Source: Dermatophagoides farinae
Lineage: Eukaryota > Arthropoda > Arachnida > Sarcoptiformes > Pyroglyphidae
Direction: 5' to 3'
NCBI RefSeq assembly: GCF_024713945.1
Contig: NC_134681.1
Span: forward strand, 3,304,001 to 3,368,000
DNA length: 64,000 nt
Positions 26,172 to 40,000 of the stretch are shown here, piece after piece (the first letter of the stretch is position 1; the number at the start of each line of letters is the position of its first letter). The position numbers and the translations under genes are program-made. The notes beneath the pieces were generated by a model. It was not told the DNA's origin and searched no databases. It saw only the letters and a list, made by a program, of their open reading frames with translations.

Positions 26172-29073
26172 GGAATAAAAAAATGGGATAGTTCGAATCG
26201 TTTAGAAAGAAAAAAATTTTTCGCTCGTATAATCCATTCAATCAAATGAATGAATGATCCGCATTCACTATCTGAATCTTGGAAAAAAAATGACGATGAT
26301 GATGATCATTATTTAGAATTAAGATAATAATAACATATAATTATTCGATCATTGACATCATCATCATCATCATTATTGAATTTCGAATCATCAATAGCAT
26401 ATATTCGATAAAATAGATAATGTTTCCATTATTGGAAACTTTTTTGGCAAAAATTGTAGAAATTTTCTGGAAAAAAATTTTCATCATCATAATCATCAAC
26501 CAAACGTAAAAAAAACTATCAATTTGTGACTCGATTTGTTGTAATGATGATGATGATGATGAACAATGAAAATGAAATCATCGATTTTTTTCTGTTTTCG
26601 ATTCAATTCAATAGTTGTTTAGGCGGATGGGGGTGTGTGTATTTGTCCATTGTATAATGATTACACGTAATTGTGATTTATTCGTTCATTTCGAATGTTC
26701 ATGTTAGTTTGTTTCGAACAATGAAACAAAACAAAACAATCAAGATATTTTTTTCTGTTTGGAAATTAGTCAAAAAAAAAAAAAAAAAAAATAAACGTCG
26801 TATTGGATTCCAGAATATTCCCTGAAATAATAGTGAATCAATATCAGAATAGATCTCGGGAAACAAAAACAATTTCATCAAAATCTTAATGTTAAAACGA
26901 ATGATGTCTCCATTTGTGTGTGTGTATATGTGTGGTAATGTAGTTGTTGTTCGAATCAAATTGGTTTTTTTTGTGGATTCTTCAATCTAACTATCTATTT
27001 ATCTATCCATCTATTCGCGTTTATAGACACTCTATCTATCTATCTATCTATTTCAGTTATTCTTTTCATTTCAATCTTTTGCACAAAAACACTTGAATTG
27101 TGATTTTGAGTAATTGATGTGAGTGCAATCATCATCATCATCATTTGGGAGAAATAAATAAATATCGAGAGAGAGAGTAAGAGAGAGATAAAGAAAAACA
27201 GAGAAATCAATTGGTCAACTTTTGTTTTGTTTTGTTTTTGGTTTTCGTTTTCACTCTCGGACAAAAACACATTTGATGATGATGATCATGATCATCATCA
27301 TCATTAAGACCACCACATCATATTATTTTATTTCCATTCTCATTTATTATGAACAGATAGATTTTTTTTTTTTTGGTTTTTAGTTTGGTTCTCACTTATT
27401 GTTTTTTTTTTCTTTTTTTTCTTGGTTTCGATTTTCCATACAAGCAATAATCATCATCACACGCATACACACATAGAGAGAAAGAGCGAAAGTAGTGCAG
27501 ATTCCATTCGTGACTTAAATGGCCTTTTTATTTAGCCATGATAATAATCATCACCATCATCATTATCAACATCCATTGCAGAAGAAAAAATAACGGCATT
27601 CTATACAAAAACACAGTTTTGAATGACAGTTTGTTTCGATTTGATTTCCGCGAAAGAAAAAATTCTGTAAATTAACCATCATCAAATGATAATAATGATG
27701 ATGATGATGACAATGACAATTGTAGTTTATAAATTAAATTTCCATCATCAATGTATGAGTGTGTTGGAAAGATTTTGATACATGAATTTGCAAATTGGAA
27801 AAAAAAAATTCAAAAAAAAAAAAAAAAGATTTATGACGGACAAAAACAACATAGAGAGACAGACAAAGAAATGATGGCAAAACACCAGCAAAGAACAAAA
27901 AAAAAGAGAGATTGAATTGAAAACGAAACGACCGGAACAATTTCATATCCGTTGTCGTTGTTGTATTTGTCAACATCAACATCATCATGTTATGTCATCA
28001 TGTCATAAGTTTACTAATAAAAGTAATATTCTGTGAATGATGAAAAAAAAAATTCTATAGATTCTTTACTGTATATATATAGATAATACACATTTCGATT
28101 CGTTTCGATTCAAAGAATTTAAAATTGTTGTACTTTTACAAAGTTTTATAAAATCTCTTTTCATCTTTGATGTTGTTTTATATATAATAAATATTGTCAA
28201 TGATGACAAACAATACAAACAAACAAACAAACAAAAAACGAATGAAAAACATTCATTCATTCATCCAGATTAGAAAATGATGAAAATTTTCTCTACTTAC
28301 ATTAGACGATGACAACGACGAATGGATCAAACAAACTTTCCATTGGCAGGCCAATAGATTCGTGAATGAAAAAAATTTGTCGTTTTCGTTTTCGTTTTTT
28401 CACCATCAAAATTGTTAACTTATTTTTTCTATGGATCAATGTTTCGATGATGGTGATGGATATTTATAACAGCAAAAATCACTTTAGATTTTCTTTTTTT
28501 TTGTTGTCGTTGTTGTCACAAAAAAAAGCTCTGGATCATTGAATGTGAGCAATATACATGTGTGTGTGGCACAAGTTGTTGCTGCTGCTCCTGAAACGGA
28601 AATTCAGATATCACCATAAAGTTTAAATTTCCGTTTTTGCTGTTACTGTTGCTGCTATTATGGTTGTCATTTTGTTTTTTATTTTTCATTTCTTTCATTT
28701 TTTTTTTGCTTTGCTTTGTTTTTTTTTTCAATCACAATACACATTACCATTATTCATATAATGTCATCAAATGTTGATGGAATGAATTCATTTATTTATT
28801 TTTATGGATAAAACTGACACGTGACCAAATTCTGCATATTGATGATGATGATGATGATGATGATGAAAATGGGCAAATACAACAACAACAACAACAACAA
28901 CAACAACATCATTGTGTGATGGACACGTGTATCATCTTTGTTTGTTTGTTGTTGTCGATGTTTTGTGTTTTTTGTTTTTTTTTTTTTTTTGGCTAACAAC
29001 GTCATCGTCTTGGTTTTTGTCATATTCGTCATAGTCAAAGTAGTCAATTTCGTCATCATTCATCATCATATAT

Positions 29074-29108
<35 letters not shown>

Positions 29109-30000
29109 CACGTGTATTAGTATCAGTATCAGTTTTTTTCTAGATTTTGTGATTTTAACGTTTGTTTTTTTTTCGATTTTCATGATTTGATACATTTGTT
29201 TCACATTCATATCGGATCGGATATTATATTTCGGCTTGATTCCATCATCAAACTTTGTTGTAATCAAATATGGTACTGGAAATCGAGACAAAAAAAATCA
29301 TTTGTCATCAAGTCATTATCATCATCATCAAGACAACCAACCAAATAGGCCTAAATTAATAACCGGTAAGTTGATGAACCTAAATAACGATGAAAATTCA
29401 TTTCAAGATAAAAATTTTTGAATTTTCATTTTTATTCTTTGTTTAATTAAATGATTTTTTTGTTTGAATTTGAGGTGTCAATTTTCTATTTACCACGTAC
29501 TACGTATTCACATTTATTTTATCCATTTTATCAAATTGATTGTGTCTTTTTTTCTCATTGGGGAATATTTTAATTTTCTCCTCTCATATTAAACAATTGA
29601 TTTGACAATGAATGAATGAATGAGAGTGAATGAGAAAATTTTCCACACTATCAAACTCTTAATATGATGGAATTGGTTATTTTTTCAATTTATTTTTTTT
29701 TCAATTCATTCATATTAATTCACCAAAATACAAGTATTTGGTTGATGATGATGAATCGATCAATCAATCAAAATTCCAACGTGGTTATTTGATTGATTGA
29801 TTGATTGATTAGCCTGATTGATGGCTTTTTTTTTGTTTTCACTTTTTTTTTGATTATAGTCAATAGAGAATAAATATTCTTCATTCGAAATTCTGATCCA
29901 GAACTAGAGCTAGTGAGTGAGAGAAAAAGAGAACAAAAAAAAGAGAAAAAAAAACGCAACGCATAAAAGCATCCGCTGTACAAAGTTCATCAAATAGATT
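25001..30000. other. gene desert, part 3
   Basis: No recognisable gene. CAA runs (about 25498-25532, 28880-28908), GA run (26141-26168), ATCT run (27032-27051) and TGA run (28840-28866). An AGATGGCG core lies at 25264-25271. Two isolated consensus donors are seen: minus strand at 28300 and plus strand at 29366. Confidence 0.6.
29191..29365 (+). other. candidate orphan exon with consensus donor
   Basis: Open frame ending ...NRPKLIT directly before G|GTAAGTTG (GT at 29366). The 5' end is unknown; 29191 is only where the frame opens. The opposite strand is also open here (PYLITTKFDDGIKPKYNIRS after a TTTCCAG acceptor-like site near 29270), so at most one reading can be right. Confidence 0.2.
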
Positions 30001-33000
30001 GGACTTTGAATTTTATTTTTTCCAACATTCTCATTTCATTTCGATAGAATTCTTTAGGGAATTTTTTTTTTTCGTTGTGTCGTCGACAATGACAACAACA
30101 AAATGCATCTCTGTTTTGAACAAAACCTACGCACACACACACACACACACATCAACATTATTCAGATGAATGAAAATGGAAATTCATTTTGAAAATAGAA
30201 AAACAAAAAAAAAAGAAGAAAATGAAAAATTCATTCCATTTTGACCAATTTTCTACTGGGCACAACGATGATGTTTTTTCCATTGAAAAATAAGAAAAAA
30301 AAACATTTGTGAAAATGGAAAATATTGGCAATAGGAGGCACTTAGTTCATTCACCACTCACTACTTTTAATGGACTAAGAATTAAGTTTTTTTTGTTGTT
30401 GTTTTTGTTTTTTGTTTCATTCACTGATTTTTTTTCACTTTTCTTTTCTTTTCTCGGTTCATATTACGCCCACAATTTTTGATTATTGATTAGATGATGA
30501 TGATCTATTTGGATAGATTTCAACATCACCATTTTTTTTTATTTTTGGTTGATGATTGGGATGGTGAAAAATGAAAAAAAAAATTTGATCAGCAACAACA
30601 ACAACAACAACAACAACAGCAGAGGAATCGAATTGGAAATTCTGCCAATAAATTAGATTGGCCGTAAGGTTTAAAAAAAAAATTTTTTCTTTGGTTTATT
30701 CAAAACCAAAATTGTTGAAAGTTTTGAAAAAAAGAAGATCATCATCATCATCATCATTCGGGTTTTTTGGTGAATTGTTTTAGAGAACTATGGTATTTTT
30801 TTTCCAGAATTTGTAACCGAAAAGTAGAAAAAAAGTACACGCGTTCAGTTCAATTTAATTCGTTCGTTCGTTCGCTGTTTTTTCTTCTTCTTCTTTTTTG
30901 GTATAATGGTCCCATGTGGCTAGTTTTTCATTTTTAATCAAATTGAACACATCATCAACAACAAATGTGTGTGTGTGTGTGTGCATACTGCTGCCATACA
31001 TTCAACATTCACTAGCGTAGCTTTTTTTTTGTAGCGAACGCAATTTGAGATGATGATGATTGAACAACATCAAAAAAAAAAATGGCACAATTGTTTCAAT
31101 GAAAAAAAACGAACCGAATCGAGTAGAATTTTTTGTGTGTGTGTGGGGGGGATAGATTCCAATTCAACGATGACGACGACGACGACGACGACTAATTCTG
31201 GTTCACCACTTTTCAACATCAATCGTCGTCGTTGTTGTTGTAGTTGTTGTTGTCGTCGACAACAGAAGTCGGTAATGATCATGATGATGATGATGATGAT
31301 GATGGAAAAAAATTAAACTTGGAACTCGTGGAAACAAAATGTTATTTTTTCTCTCTTTCTCACCATACGATGGAACATGAAACAAGTTTCAAAGTCAGAA
31401 TGAAAAAAAAGCTTATTACCGGAATAACGAAAACGGAATTTTTTTTTTCATTTCATAAAATTATCGATAACGTGATTGGGGATTTGTTGTTGTTGTGATC
31501 CCAAATCGTTGCATATGATGACACACACGTCATGCATTTGTTCGCGAAAAATGGATAAAAATATCGTTATTTAGAATGAATTTTGAATTTTGCTCTAGTT
31601 GGACTTTTCGATTTTTTTTTCAAATGATAAAAAAATTTTATATTTCCTTAATTTCATGTTTGTTTTACTCGTTCAATCTATGCAAATCCATGTATTATCC
31701 GTTATGGATCATTATTATTATTATTCAATAAACCTGCTAGATCAATGGATGAATGTGATTATCCAAATGGAATCAATTGCGTTTTGTTGTTGTTGTTGTT
31801 TTCGTTTAGTTTTATTATCACTTATGATTCTATTGAGAATTTTTTTCTTTTTTTTTTTGATCATATTGCCTATGACAATGATGATAAGCAATAGAGAGAG
31901 AGAGAGAGTGGGAGAGAGAGAATGAAAAACGACCGCTGCGTAAACTTAATCATAATCAGATTATATGGCCACCAAAATTGAATGAATGAATGACCATTGG
32001 TCAGTGGTCCGTGGTCAACAATGATCGATTTGATTCAACATATAACGAGTCAAGCACAAGTGTGTGTGTGTGTGTGTGTATAGTACACCCACGCATAAAA
32101 AAAATAATATACAGCAGCAACAGTAAAAAAAGTAGCAGGTTTGACAGCCATGGTGGTCAGTGACTATTTTTTGTTTTGTTTTTTTTGTTGATGTTGTTTG
32201 ATAGACGATTTTATCCATATGAAAAAAAATAAACTGACCATCATATCGTGGTCAAGCTGGCTCAAAAAAAAACTACATTTCATTATTAATAATTTGACCA
32301 CATCATTGATGTTTGTGCGGTCCACCACCACCACCACCACCACCAACACACCATAAAGTTTGATTGATGATTTCCGAATTTTTTTTTCGCTTTTATATTT
32401 TACGATTCCAAAAAAAAAATCAAACTTTCAAAAAAAAAACAACTACCGCCTTTTAGCATCATGGATCAATCAATGATGACTTGGTATTATAATTTGTTGT
32501 TTTTTTCGGTTGTTTTCCATTGTTTTTGATTTTTTTCTGGTTTTGAATTTACAAAAAAAAAAGAAAAACACGAAGCATACATCAACCCCTAACATAGAAG
32601 AAAATTACAATTTTTTTTTTTGGAATTGAATTCCAAGGATTTTTGGTTGTTGTTGGGAATTGGATAATGTAGAAAATATGCAAATTTCTCTTTTCTCTGA
32701 CTGTGCGTGTGTGTGCCATTTGAATCCATTTTCTAATCTGATGGTTTGCGTGTGTAAATGTTGGATGATTATTATTTCATCAAACATTTTATTTCGATCC
32801 TTGTTGTTTTTTTTCCGGTTGGATCTAGAAATCCAAATGTTTCTTCCTTACCACAACTACCATCACCGCTGTTGTTGATAATAGATACGAACCAAAAAAA
32901 AAATCATTATCGATTGATTGATTGATTGATTGATCTATGATCCAGAAATAATAATAAAAAAAACGAATACTGAACAAAACCCACACAAACACACACACAA

Positions 33001-35000
33001 AAACTATCGATTCATTTTAGTATTCGTTTTTATTCCATATAAAAACTGTTTTGTTTAAGCAGCTAAAATTTTCAGTGCAACCACATAAAAACAACAACAA
33101 CAACAACAACAACAACAATAACTATAACGATCGAAAGAATGAACAAAACGGTAGTTCAAATAGATTAATAGTGTTTATATATTGAATCAACGAATAAAAA
33201 TTTTGTTCTGAAAATGAATGAAAAAAGAAGAATAAGAAGAAGAAGATTAAAATGGATCCAAACAACAACAACAAACCAAAAGTCAAGCTGTTTGTTGTTG
33301 TTGTTGTTACCGTTGTTACTGTTCCAGATGGGATTCCATCAATGGAAAAATAAAATTCTGGCCAGATGTTGTTTACATTATATGATTATCCATGAAAAAG
33401 GAGAGAGAAATCTGGTTGTGAATATTCTTTTTAATGTGATGATGATACCAAAAAAGAAAAAAATGATGATGATGATGATGACTACTACTTGCTCTGATTC
33501 AGTCTCTTTCATCATACAACAAACGCACATGATACTACAAGATTAAAGAAAAAAAAAATCAAATCTAAAATATTCTATCCACACACACACACATCATACA
33601 TATGGTAGAATTTTTCTTTTCGATTCTTTTATTCCATATTCTAATGTGTGTGTGTGTGTGTGTGCGTTTGTAGATCTTGAGATAATCTCTATTTAATTCC
33701 TGTTAATGTTAACAACACACACACACACATATTCACCACCACCACTAGGATCAAATCATATATATGACCAGTTTATATGACAGCTAAATCATTTAATTCC
33801 CAGAAACAAAAAAAAATTAACATTAAATGTTAAGATTAGACCGTTTGTGTGTGTGTGTTTGCGTTTTGAAAATGATGACCACCATAACAAAAGAAAAAGA
33901 CAAAATAGTAAACACGTGATCAATTCTGAATCAAGAATTTTTGAAAATATTTTATGAATGAATAAATGGATCAACAGAATTTTATTCCACAAACAATGAT
34001 GGCAATGGCATTGGCATTGATTTGATTTAAATGTCGACGACCTTTAAATATTTTTTGAAACCAAATGAAAAAAAAAACAAAACAAAACAAAACGGATATA
34101 TATATAGGAAAAGGCCCTTTTTTAGTATGCAAAGCACACCATATGATAATATACTTTATTTATATATACACATTTTGTACATTGAACAAAATTTTCATTC
34201 ATTCAATGTATTTCATTTTTGGAATTTCGATTTGATTTTTTGTTTTTTTTTTCGTTTTTTTTTTTGAAGAAAATAACTTTCAGTACATATATATAAAGAA
34301 TAGTGGTAGGAAGAACCAAATGAATTGAATTTAATTAAATTGAAATTCTATAACTGTTTTCGGCTCTGTCTTTGTGTGTGTGTGTGTGTGTGTGTTTGGC
34401 ATTTAGAATTTAGAATTAGAATTTGAAATTAGTAACCAAAACAACAACAACAACAGCACAGAATAATAATAGCCCAAAAATAATCAAGTCACTATGTCAA
34501 GGTCAAGATTATTTTTGTTTTTTTTTTTGCTGTGATCAAAATTTCTAATTGATAATTTTTTCTATAATTTAAAATTCTGTTGACGAAAAAGAGAAACACA
34601 AAAAAAAAATTCCACAAATCCATTTTGTATTCATCACAACACATCACATCAAGATAACGATCATTATATTTTTCAAGTGTAAAAACAAAAATAAACAAAA
34701 ACAAAATTCAGTCAGTCGGTCATGAAACCAAACACGCGAGCGACAGAGTGAGAGAGATAAACCACACACACACACAGACATCACTTTAAGCATATGAATT
34801 AGTGGAGAAAAAAAAAATTTTTTTGGTTAAAGGGGCAAAGTAAGGGTGGTGGTAGTGGTGGTGGTGGTGGTGGTGAAAAACACCAGAAAATCACATTTGT
34901 GTTAATTATAAATTTAAATTTTTTTTCTCTCTCTTTTTTTCTATTTCTGTATTTTTTTTTTGTGGTGAAAGTGAGACAATTATATGCACATAAAATTAAA
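30001..35000. other. gene desert, part 4
   Basis: No recognisable gene. CAA runs (about 30592-30619, 33090-33118), GAC run (31171-31193) followed by GTT/GTC and ATG runs to about 31302, ACC run (32322-32345), TG run (about 34372-34396). Long frames here are His, Cys, Leu or Met runs caused by these repeats. Confidence 0.6.
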
Positions 35001-38000
35001 ATAAATATGGTTAATGCAAGCAAGCTAGTGAGAGAGAGAGAGAGTGAAAAAAGCAAAAATTGATGCGGTCGTTGGCTTCTTTAGCCATCATCATCATCAT
35101 CATCATCTGTATTCATGTTTGTTTGTTGTTGTTGTTGATTTATTATTCATAAGATGTAAAAAAAAATTGTCTCGATTATTCTGTACCGGTAATTGATTAT
35201 TATTATTATTATTATAATATGTTGACCTTAACCTTGAAATTTTTTATTTATTTATTCATTTTTTTTCCTTTTTTTTTGTTTGACATTTACGTATTAAGGC
35301 CAATATAAATTTTTGATTTGAATTTTGACAACCAGGAAAAAAAATGTACATGTACATATATTTATTCCAAATTTGGAACAACGAAGAGAGAAAACTAAAA
35401 TAGTAAAAAGTTTTTTTTTCTTCTCTCTTCTCATTTTGCTCATTATTTATTCTCAAAGTTGAAATTATCCATAAAGAAAACAACAACAAGAAGAAGAAGA
35501 AAAAAAAATTCTGAATGAATAAACGAATGGAGAAATGTTGCCAATATTCATCCGGTTGATTGGCCATCATCAAGGTGGATGTTTTCAATATGATGGGGTG
35601 TCGAATATTTTAAGTGATGATAATATATTCAAATGTTATTTATATATGCAAAAGACGTCGTCGTCGTCGTCGTCGTAGCCGTTGTCAAAGTCTTGGTTAA
35701 ATTGTTGTTGTTGTTGCCATTATCAACGATTACCGGGCTACAACGTAAGGATTTTTTTTCCCTGCAAATTGATTCGTGGTTTGTCATTTTTTTCTTCTTA
35801 AATATATTCAATACAAACCAAATGGTTGATAATCATTATCATTAACATTTGTGAAAAGAATTGGGTCATTCAAAACAAAACAAAAAAAAAATTTGAAATT
35901 CAAAATGTTTTTTGCCGAATAAGAACAACGGAATTTTTTTGGTTCACACATTCAAATCAGTGTGCGTGTGTGTGTGTGTGTGCATGTTGCGTGCGTGTAG
36001 AATAATATACAGTGATTTTCACACATTTGTTTTACATTTTGAAATAAAAATCTAAATATTCAAAATAGTCGAAATATATAATCCACGAATTTCATTCACA
36101 GAATTTGCAATTGAAATTAAGTTTTCTCTTTTTTTCCGTCTTTTTTTCTTCTTCTTGCTATCGTCATCGTCGTCGTCTGCTGAAAAATTTTTTTTCTTCT
36201 TGAATTCCAGAATTTTTCAGATTTTTTTATTTCTGACGTAATAAAAAAATAAACTATTCATAAATTGCATGACATCAGTGTAATTCATTCATTAAAAATA
36301 CGCAAAAAAAATCCACAGTGTTTTTGGCATACGCTTTTCTAATACACAAAATGAAAATTAAAGTCAACACCAGAATATCGATTCATTGATTCATTGAAAA
36401 ACGGGTGAAGAACAACAAAAAAAAATTCTTCAAATCTTTAATATTTATGTTTGGCAACCGAAAACAAAAAGAAAAAAAGTATTTTGTATGCAACTCGACA
36501 CACACACACACACACACACAAGTGGAAATCATGTAGCGGTTTTTACATCATTATCATGATCATGATGGTGATGGTGGATAGTTTTTTGCCATAGCGGTAA
36601 ACAACAACCCAAACAAAACATCTTCAAAGACAATGATGATGATGACGATGATGATGAAAATAATTGAAATTCAAAACGAATAACCAAAAAAAAAAAAAAA
36701 TATATATATATATTAAATACACACGCAAACAAAGATCCAAATGGGGCAAGTTTATTTTATCCTTTGGAACAAATGATTTGTTTGTTTGTTTGTGTTAACA
36801 CAACACACTGTCTCGACCGACAGGTCAAAAAAAATCCATTGAATAAATCGGTCAAAACAGAAAAAAAAATTCAATGTCAATGACATTTGAATGAGAAATG
36901 AGAAAAAAAAATTTTTTAAATTTCGACTCAACTTGAGTTATTCATTCATTTTTTTTTTCATTGTCCAGCAATATCCGTGAATAGTGATCACGTCTTTTAG
37001 TTTCTAGCTAAAAATTCTGCAATTCTGGATGGAATTTTCCAACGTAAACTAAAAAAAAAAACATAAACAAAACAAAATGAAAAAATTTTTTTTCATACTC
37101 AATACACGATGATGATTACGTGAAAAAAAAACGACGAAAGTGCGAAAAGTAAAAAAAAATTAAATTAAAGTCAACAATCGTGATAGTCAGTCAGTCAGTC
37201 AGTCATTCAATCAACATCGATCCATGTGTGTGTGTGCGTCTAAAATGTGATTTCATTTCATTTTCAATTTTCAATTTTTGGTTCATCCATTTGGGTTTTT
37301 TTTCAATTTGTTGTTGTTGTTTTTTTTTCTTCTGTAGTTGACATTGTCTAGTATGTGTGTGTGTGTGTGTGATAGTTTTGCTGCAAATAAGTGGTAGTTT
37401 TTTACATTGAATATTTGTTGTTGTTTCTGGAACGAATTGTGAGTTTATGATTATGGTTATGGTATGATAGCATACCAAAATAACAAACCAACAAAGATTA
37501 TTAGACCAAGTTAAATGTGAAAATAAAATTTTATTTTTTTTTGTTGTTGTTAATTTAAAGCTTTCAATTGCACTTGCACATCGTTGTTGTTGTTGTTGTT
37601 GTTATTTGACGTTTAGTTAGTTATCTTTGTCTATTTGAATTGTCAATACCAACAACGACAATGACAAAAAAAAGGAAAATTGATTCGAGCCAAAAAAAAG
37701 CAGCAGCATCAACAACTAAATTAAATGAATTAAATTGAATCGAATGGAATGGAATGGAAAGGAATTGAAATGGTGAAAAAAAAGTGAAAAGAGAGAGAGA
37801 GAGAGAGAGAGAGAATAAAATACAAAGATAAAAATCAAGAATGAAAAGAAAAAAAAATTTTTTTTTTTTGGAATGGTGGGCGTTGGTTGGCAAGCTAGTA
37901 AGAAGAAAGAATCTAAAACACATTGCTCACGTTCTCACACAAACATGAAGGCGATGAAAATGAATCCATGATTCTTTACTTTATTCTACTGGTACTAAAT

Positions 38001-38736
38001 TCAGAATTGTTGTTGTTGTTGTTGTCGATGTTGTTGTGTACGTGACATGCTGATGTGGGAGAATGATGGTGGCAATTTTTCTGTATTTTTTTTTTCTTTC
38101 ATATGATACACAAACATTTTATGTGATCTAGATCCATACATACCATCATCCATGTGTATTCTTTTTCTCTCAAATTCTTTATCGGTTATTTTTATCGTCA
38201 TCATCATCATCGTTGGCATTAGACGTGTTTGTTTGTTTTTTTTTGTTTTTTGCTCTCTATATCACTCCTTATTTTTTATTTTTATTTTTTTTGGTTGAAA
38301 CAATAAAAATAAAGTGACATAAAGGGAGTGAAAAAAATTCTTAGTCATGGGATGGAAATTTTTTCAAATGAATGAATGAACGAACCAACCATTCACTTTC
38401 GTTTTTTTTTCTATCACATTCATTCAATGGATAATAATTTTTGTGTGTGTGTGTGTGTGTTTGTGCTCTAGATGCTAATCTATTTTGATTTGATAATATT
38501 AAAAACCGAAAACTGGATCTTATTTGGTGTTGGTTAAACTTTGCATATATTGGATTCTTCGAGGTTTTTTTTACCCGTCCCTTATTATATTTTATCGAAT
38601 AATTTTCTTTTCTTTTTTTTCGGGGCAATGAATCCTTTTTTTCACTCTTTTTTTCTGGCTTTATGGAGCCAAAAAAAAAAATCCCTTGAATAAGGGGTGC
38701 CTGCATCGAAAATAACCAAAAAAAAAAGGAACAAGC

Positions 38737-38779
<43 letters not shown>

Positions 38780-40000
38780 AAAAAATAGTCACATGTGGTG
38801 ACAAGATGAAACGAACAGCTCTAAAACTGTAAACTAAAATGAAATAAAATGAAAAGATGAATGAATGAAATACGAATTACCGAGGTGACGACAGGGTTTT
38901 TCTTTTATTACACACTGGGTATTATTATTACCGAATATATATTCTTTTCATCATTTCCACTATTTCTACATTGGTTGACAATAGTTTGGTCGCCATAATC
39001 ATCCATCCATTATTATTATGATCGTTCCCTTTTCCACTATTTTTCGTATATAATACCATGGTAGAATAATCAAAATTCTTTTTCAATAGAAACTCTAATC
39101 ATCAACAGAATATAAAATTGATTGAATTATAACCAGGTATTGTATCCTATTGATGATTGTAAATTCAATTTCAAGCCCAAAATTTTTTTTCTGGTAACAA
39201 ACAAACTAGAAAAAAAATAACCACACACACACACACACACACACACATGCATTCAAATATAATTCAAATGAACAACAAACAAAATGTTTTCGCTTTCTTT
39301 TTCTCTCCTTTCGACACTTTTATCGTTGTATTATGATTGTTTTTTGTTTTTGTTTTGTTGGTCGGTTGGTTGGTTGGTTGGCTAAAAACAAAATTGAAAC
39401 AAAATCCATACAGCTGGTGTATCAGTCTGTGTCTGTGTGTTTGCTTGTTTGTTGATGCAATTTTTTTTTCTTTTTTTGAAAGGAAATCCATTAAAATGGA
39501 AATGATAATAGGCAGGCAGAAAAAAAACCTGGAAAATAAGCTTTCTGGTAATGAAAATATTCATCCATCCATTTGTAAACCCTTTCAACCTTAATCATTT
39601 GAATCACACCAGAGATATACGATGATGATTATGATGACACGTATCACACGTTTCAGAATTTCAATTTCAATCCCCAAAAAATTATAACAATGGATGTATT
39701 CTCAAATGCACACAATTTTGACATGAATTTTCTCTCTCTTTTTTTTGCCCACGAATGAAACAAAACAAAACAAAAAAATTTAAAGTAAACGAACCAAATT
39801 CTATAGAATTTTATTCTTACAACACACATACACACCGATTAGAATTGATGATGAAGAAGAAGAAGAATTCAATTTGAATTCTTTATTTTTTTTTCGTTTG
39901 CCAGAATGTTGAGTCAGTCAGTCAGTCAGTCAGTTAGTCAGTCGTTTTTTTTCAAGCTGATGCAATGAGTTTTGAATTTTTTTTCTCTTCTTTTTTTTCA
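35001..40000. other. gene desert, part 5
   Basis: No recognisable gene. CGT run (35655-35677), GTCA runs (about 37186-37204 and 39913-39943), AG runs (37790-37814 and 38738-38774), TG run (about 38443-38462), CA run (39222-39247). Confidence 0.6.
38738..38774. repeat. (AG)n tract, 37 nt
   Basis: Uninterrupted purine dinucleotide run. Confidence 0.95.

Noticed and set aside
26190-26215. AGTTCGAATCG, resembling a tRNA B box
   Set aside because: No cloverleaf can be drawn; upstream is a GA microsatellite.
31599-31925. 108-codon plus frame with Tyr, Cys and Phe runs
   Set aside because: Repeat-derived (ATT, TTG, GAG runs) with no splice or promoter support.
33214-33546. 110-codon frame starting MNEKRRIRRRRLKW
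   Set aside because: Built from AGA, TTG, and ATG repeats; Leu, Lys and Met runs.
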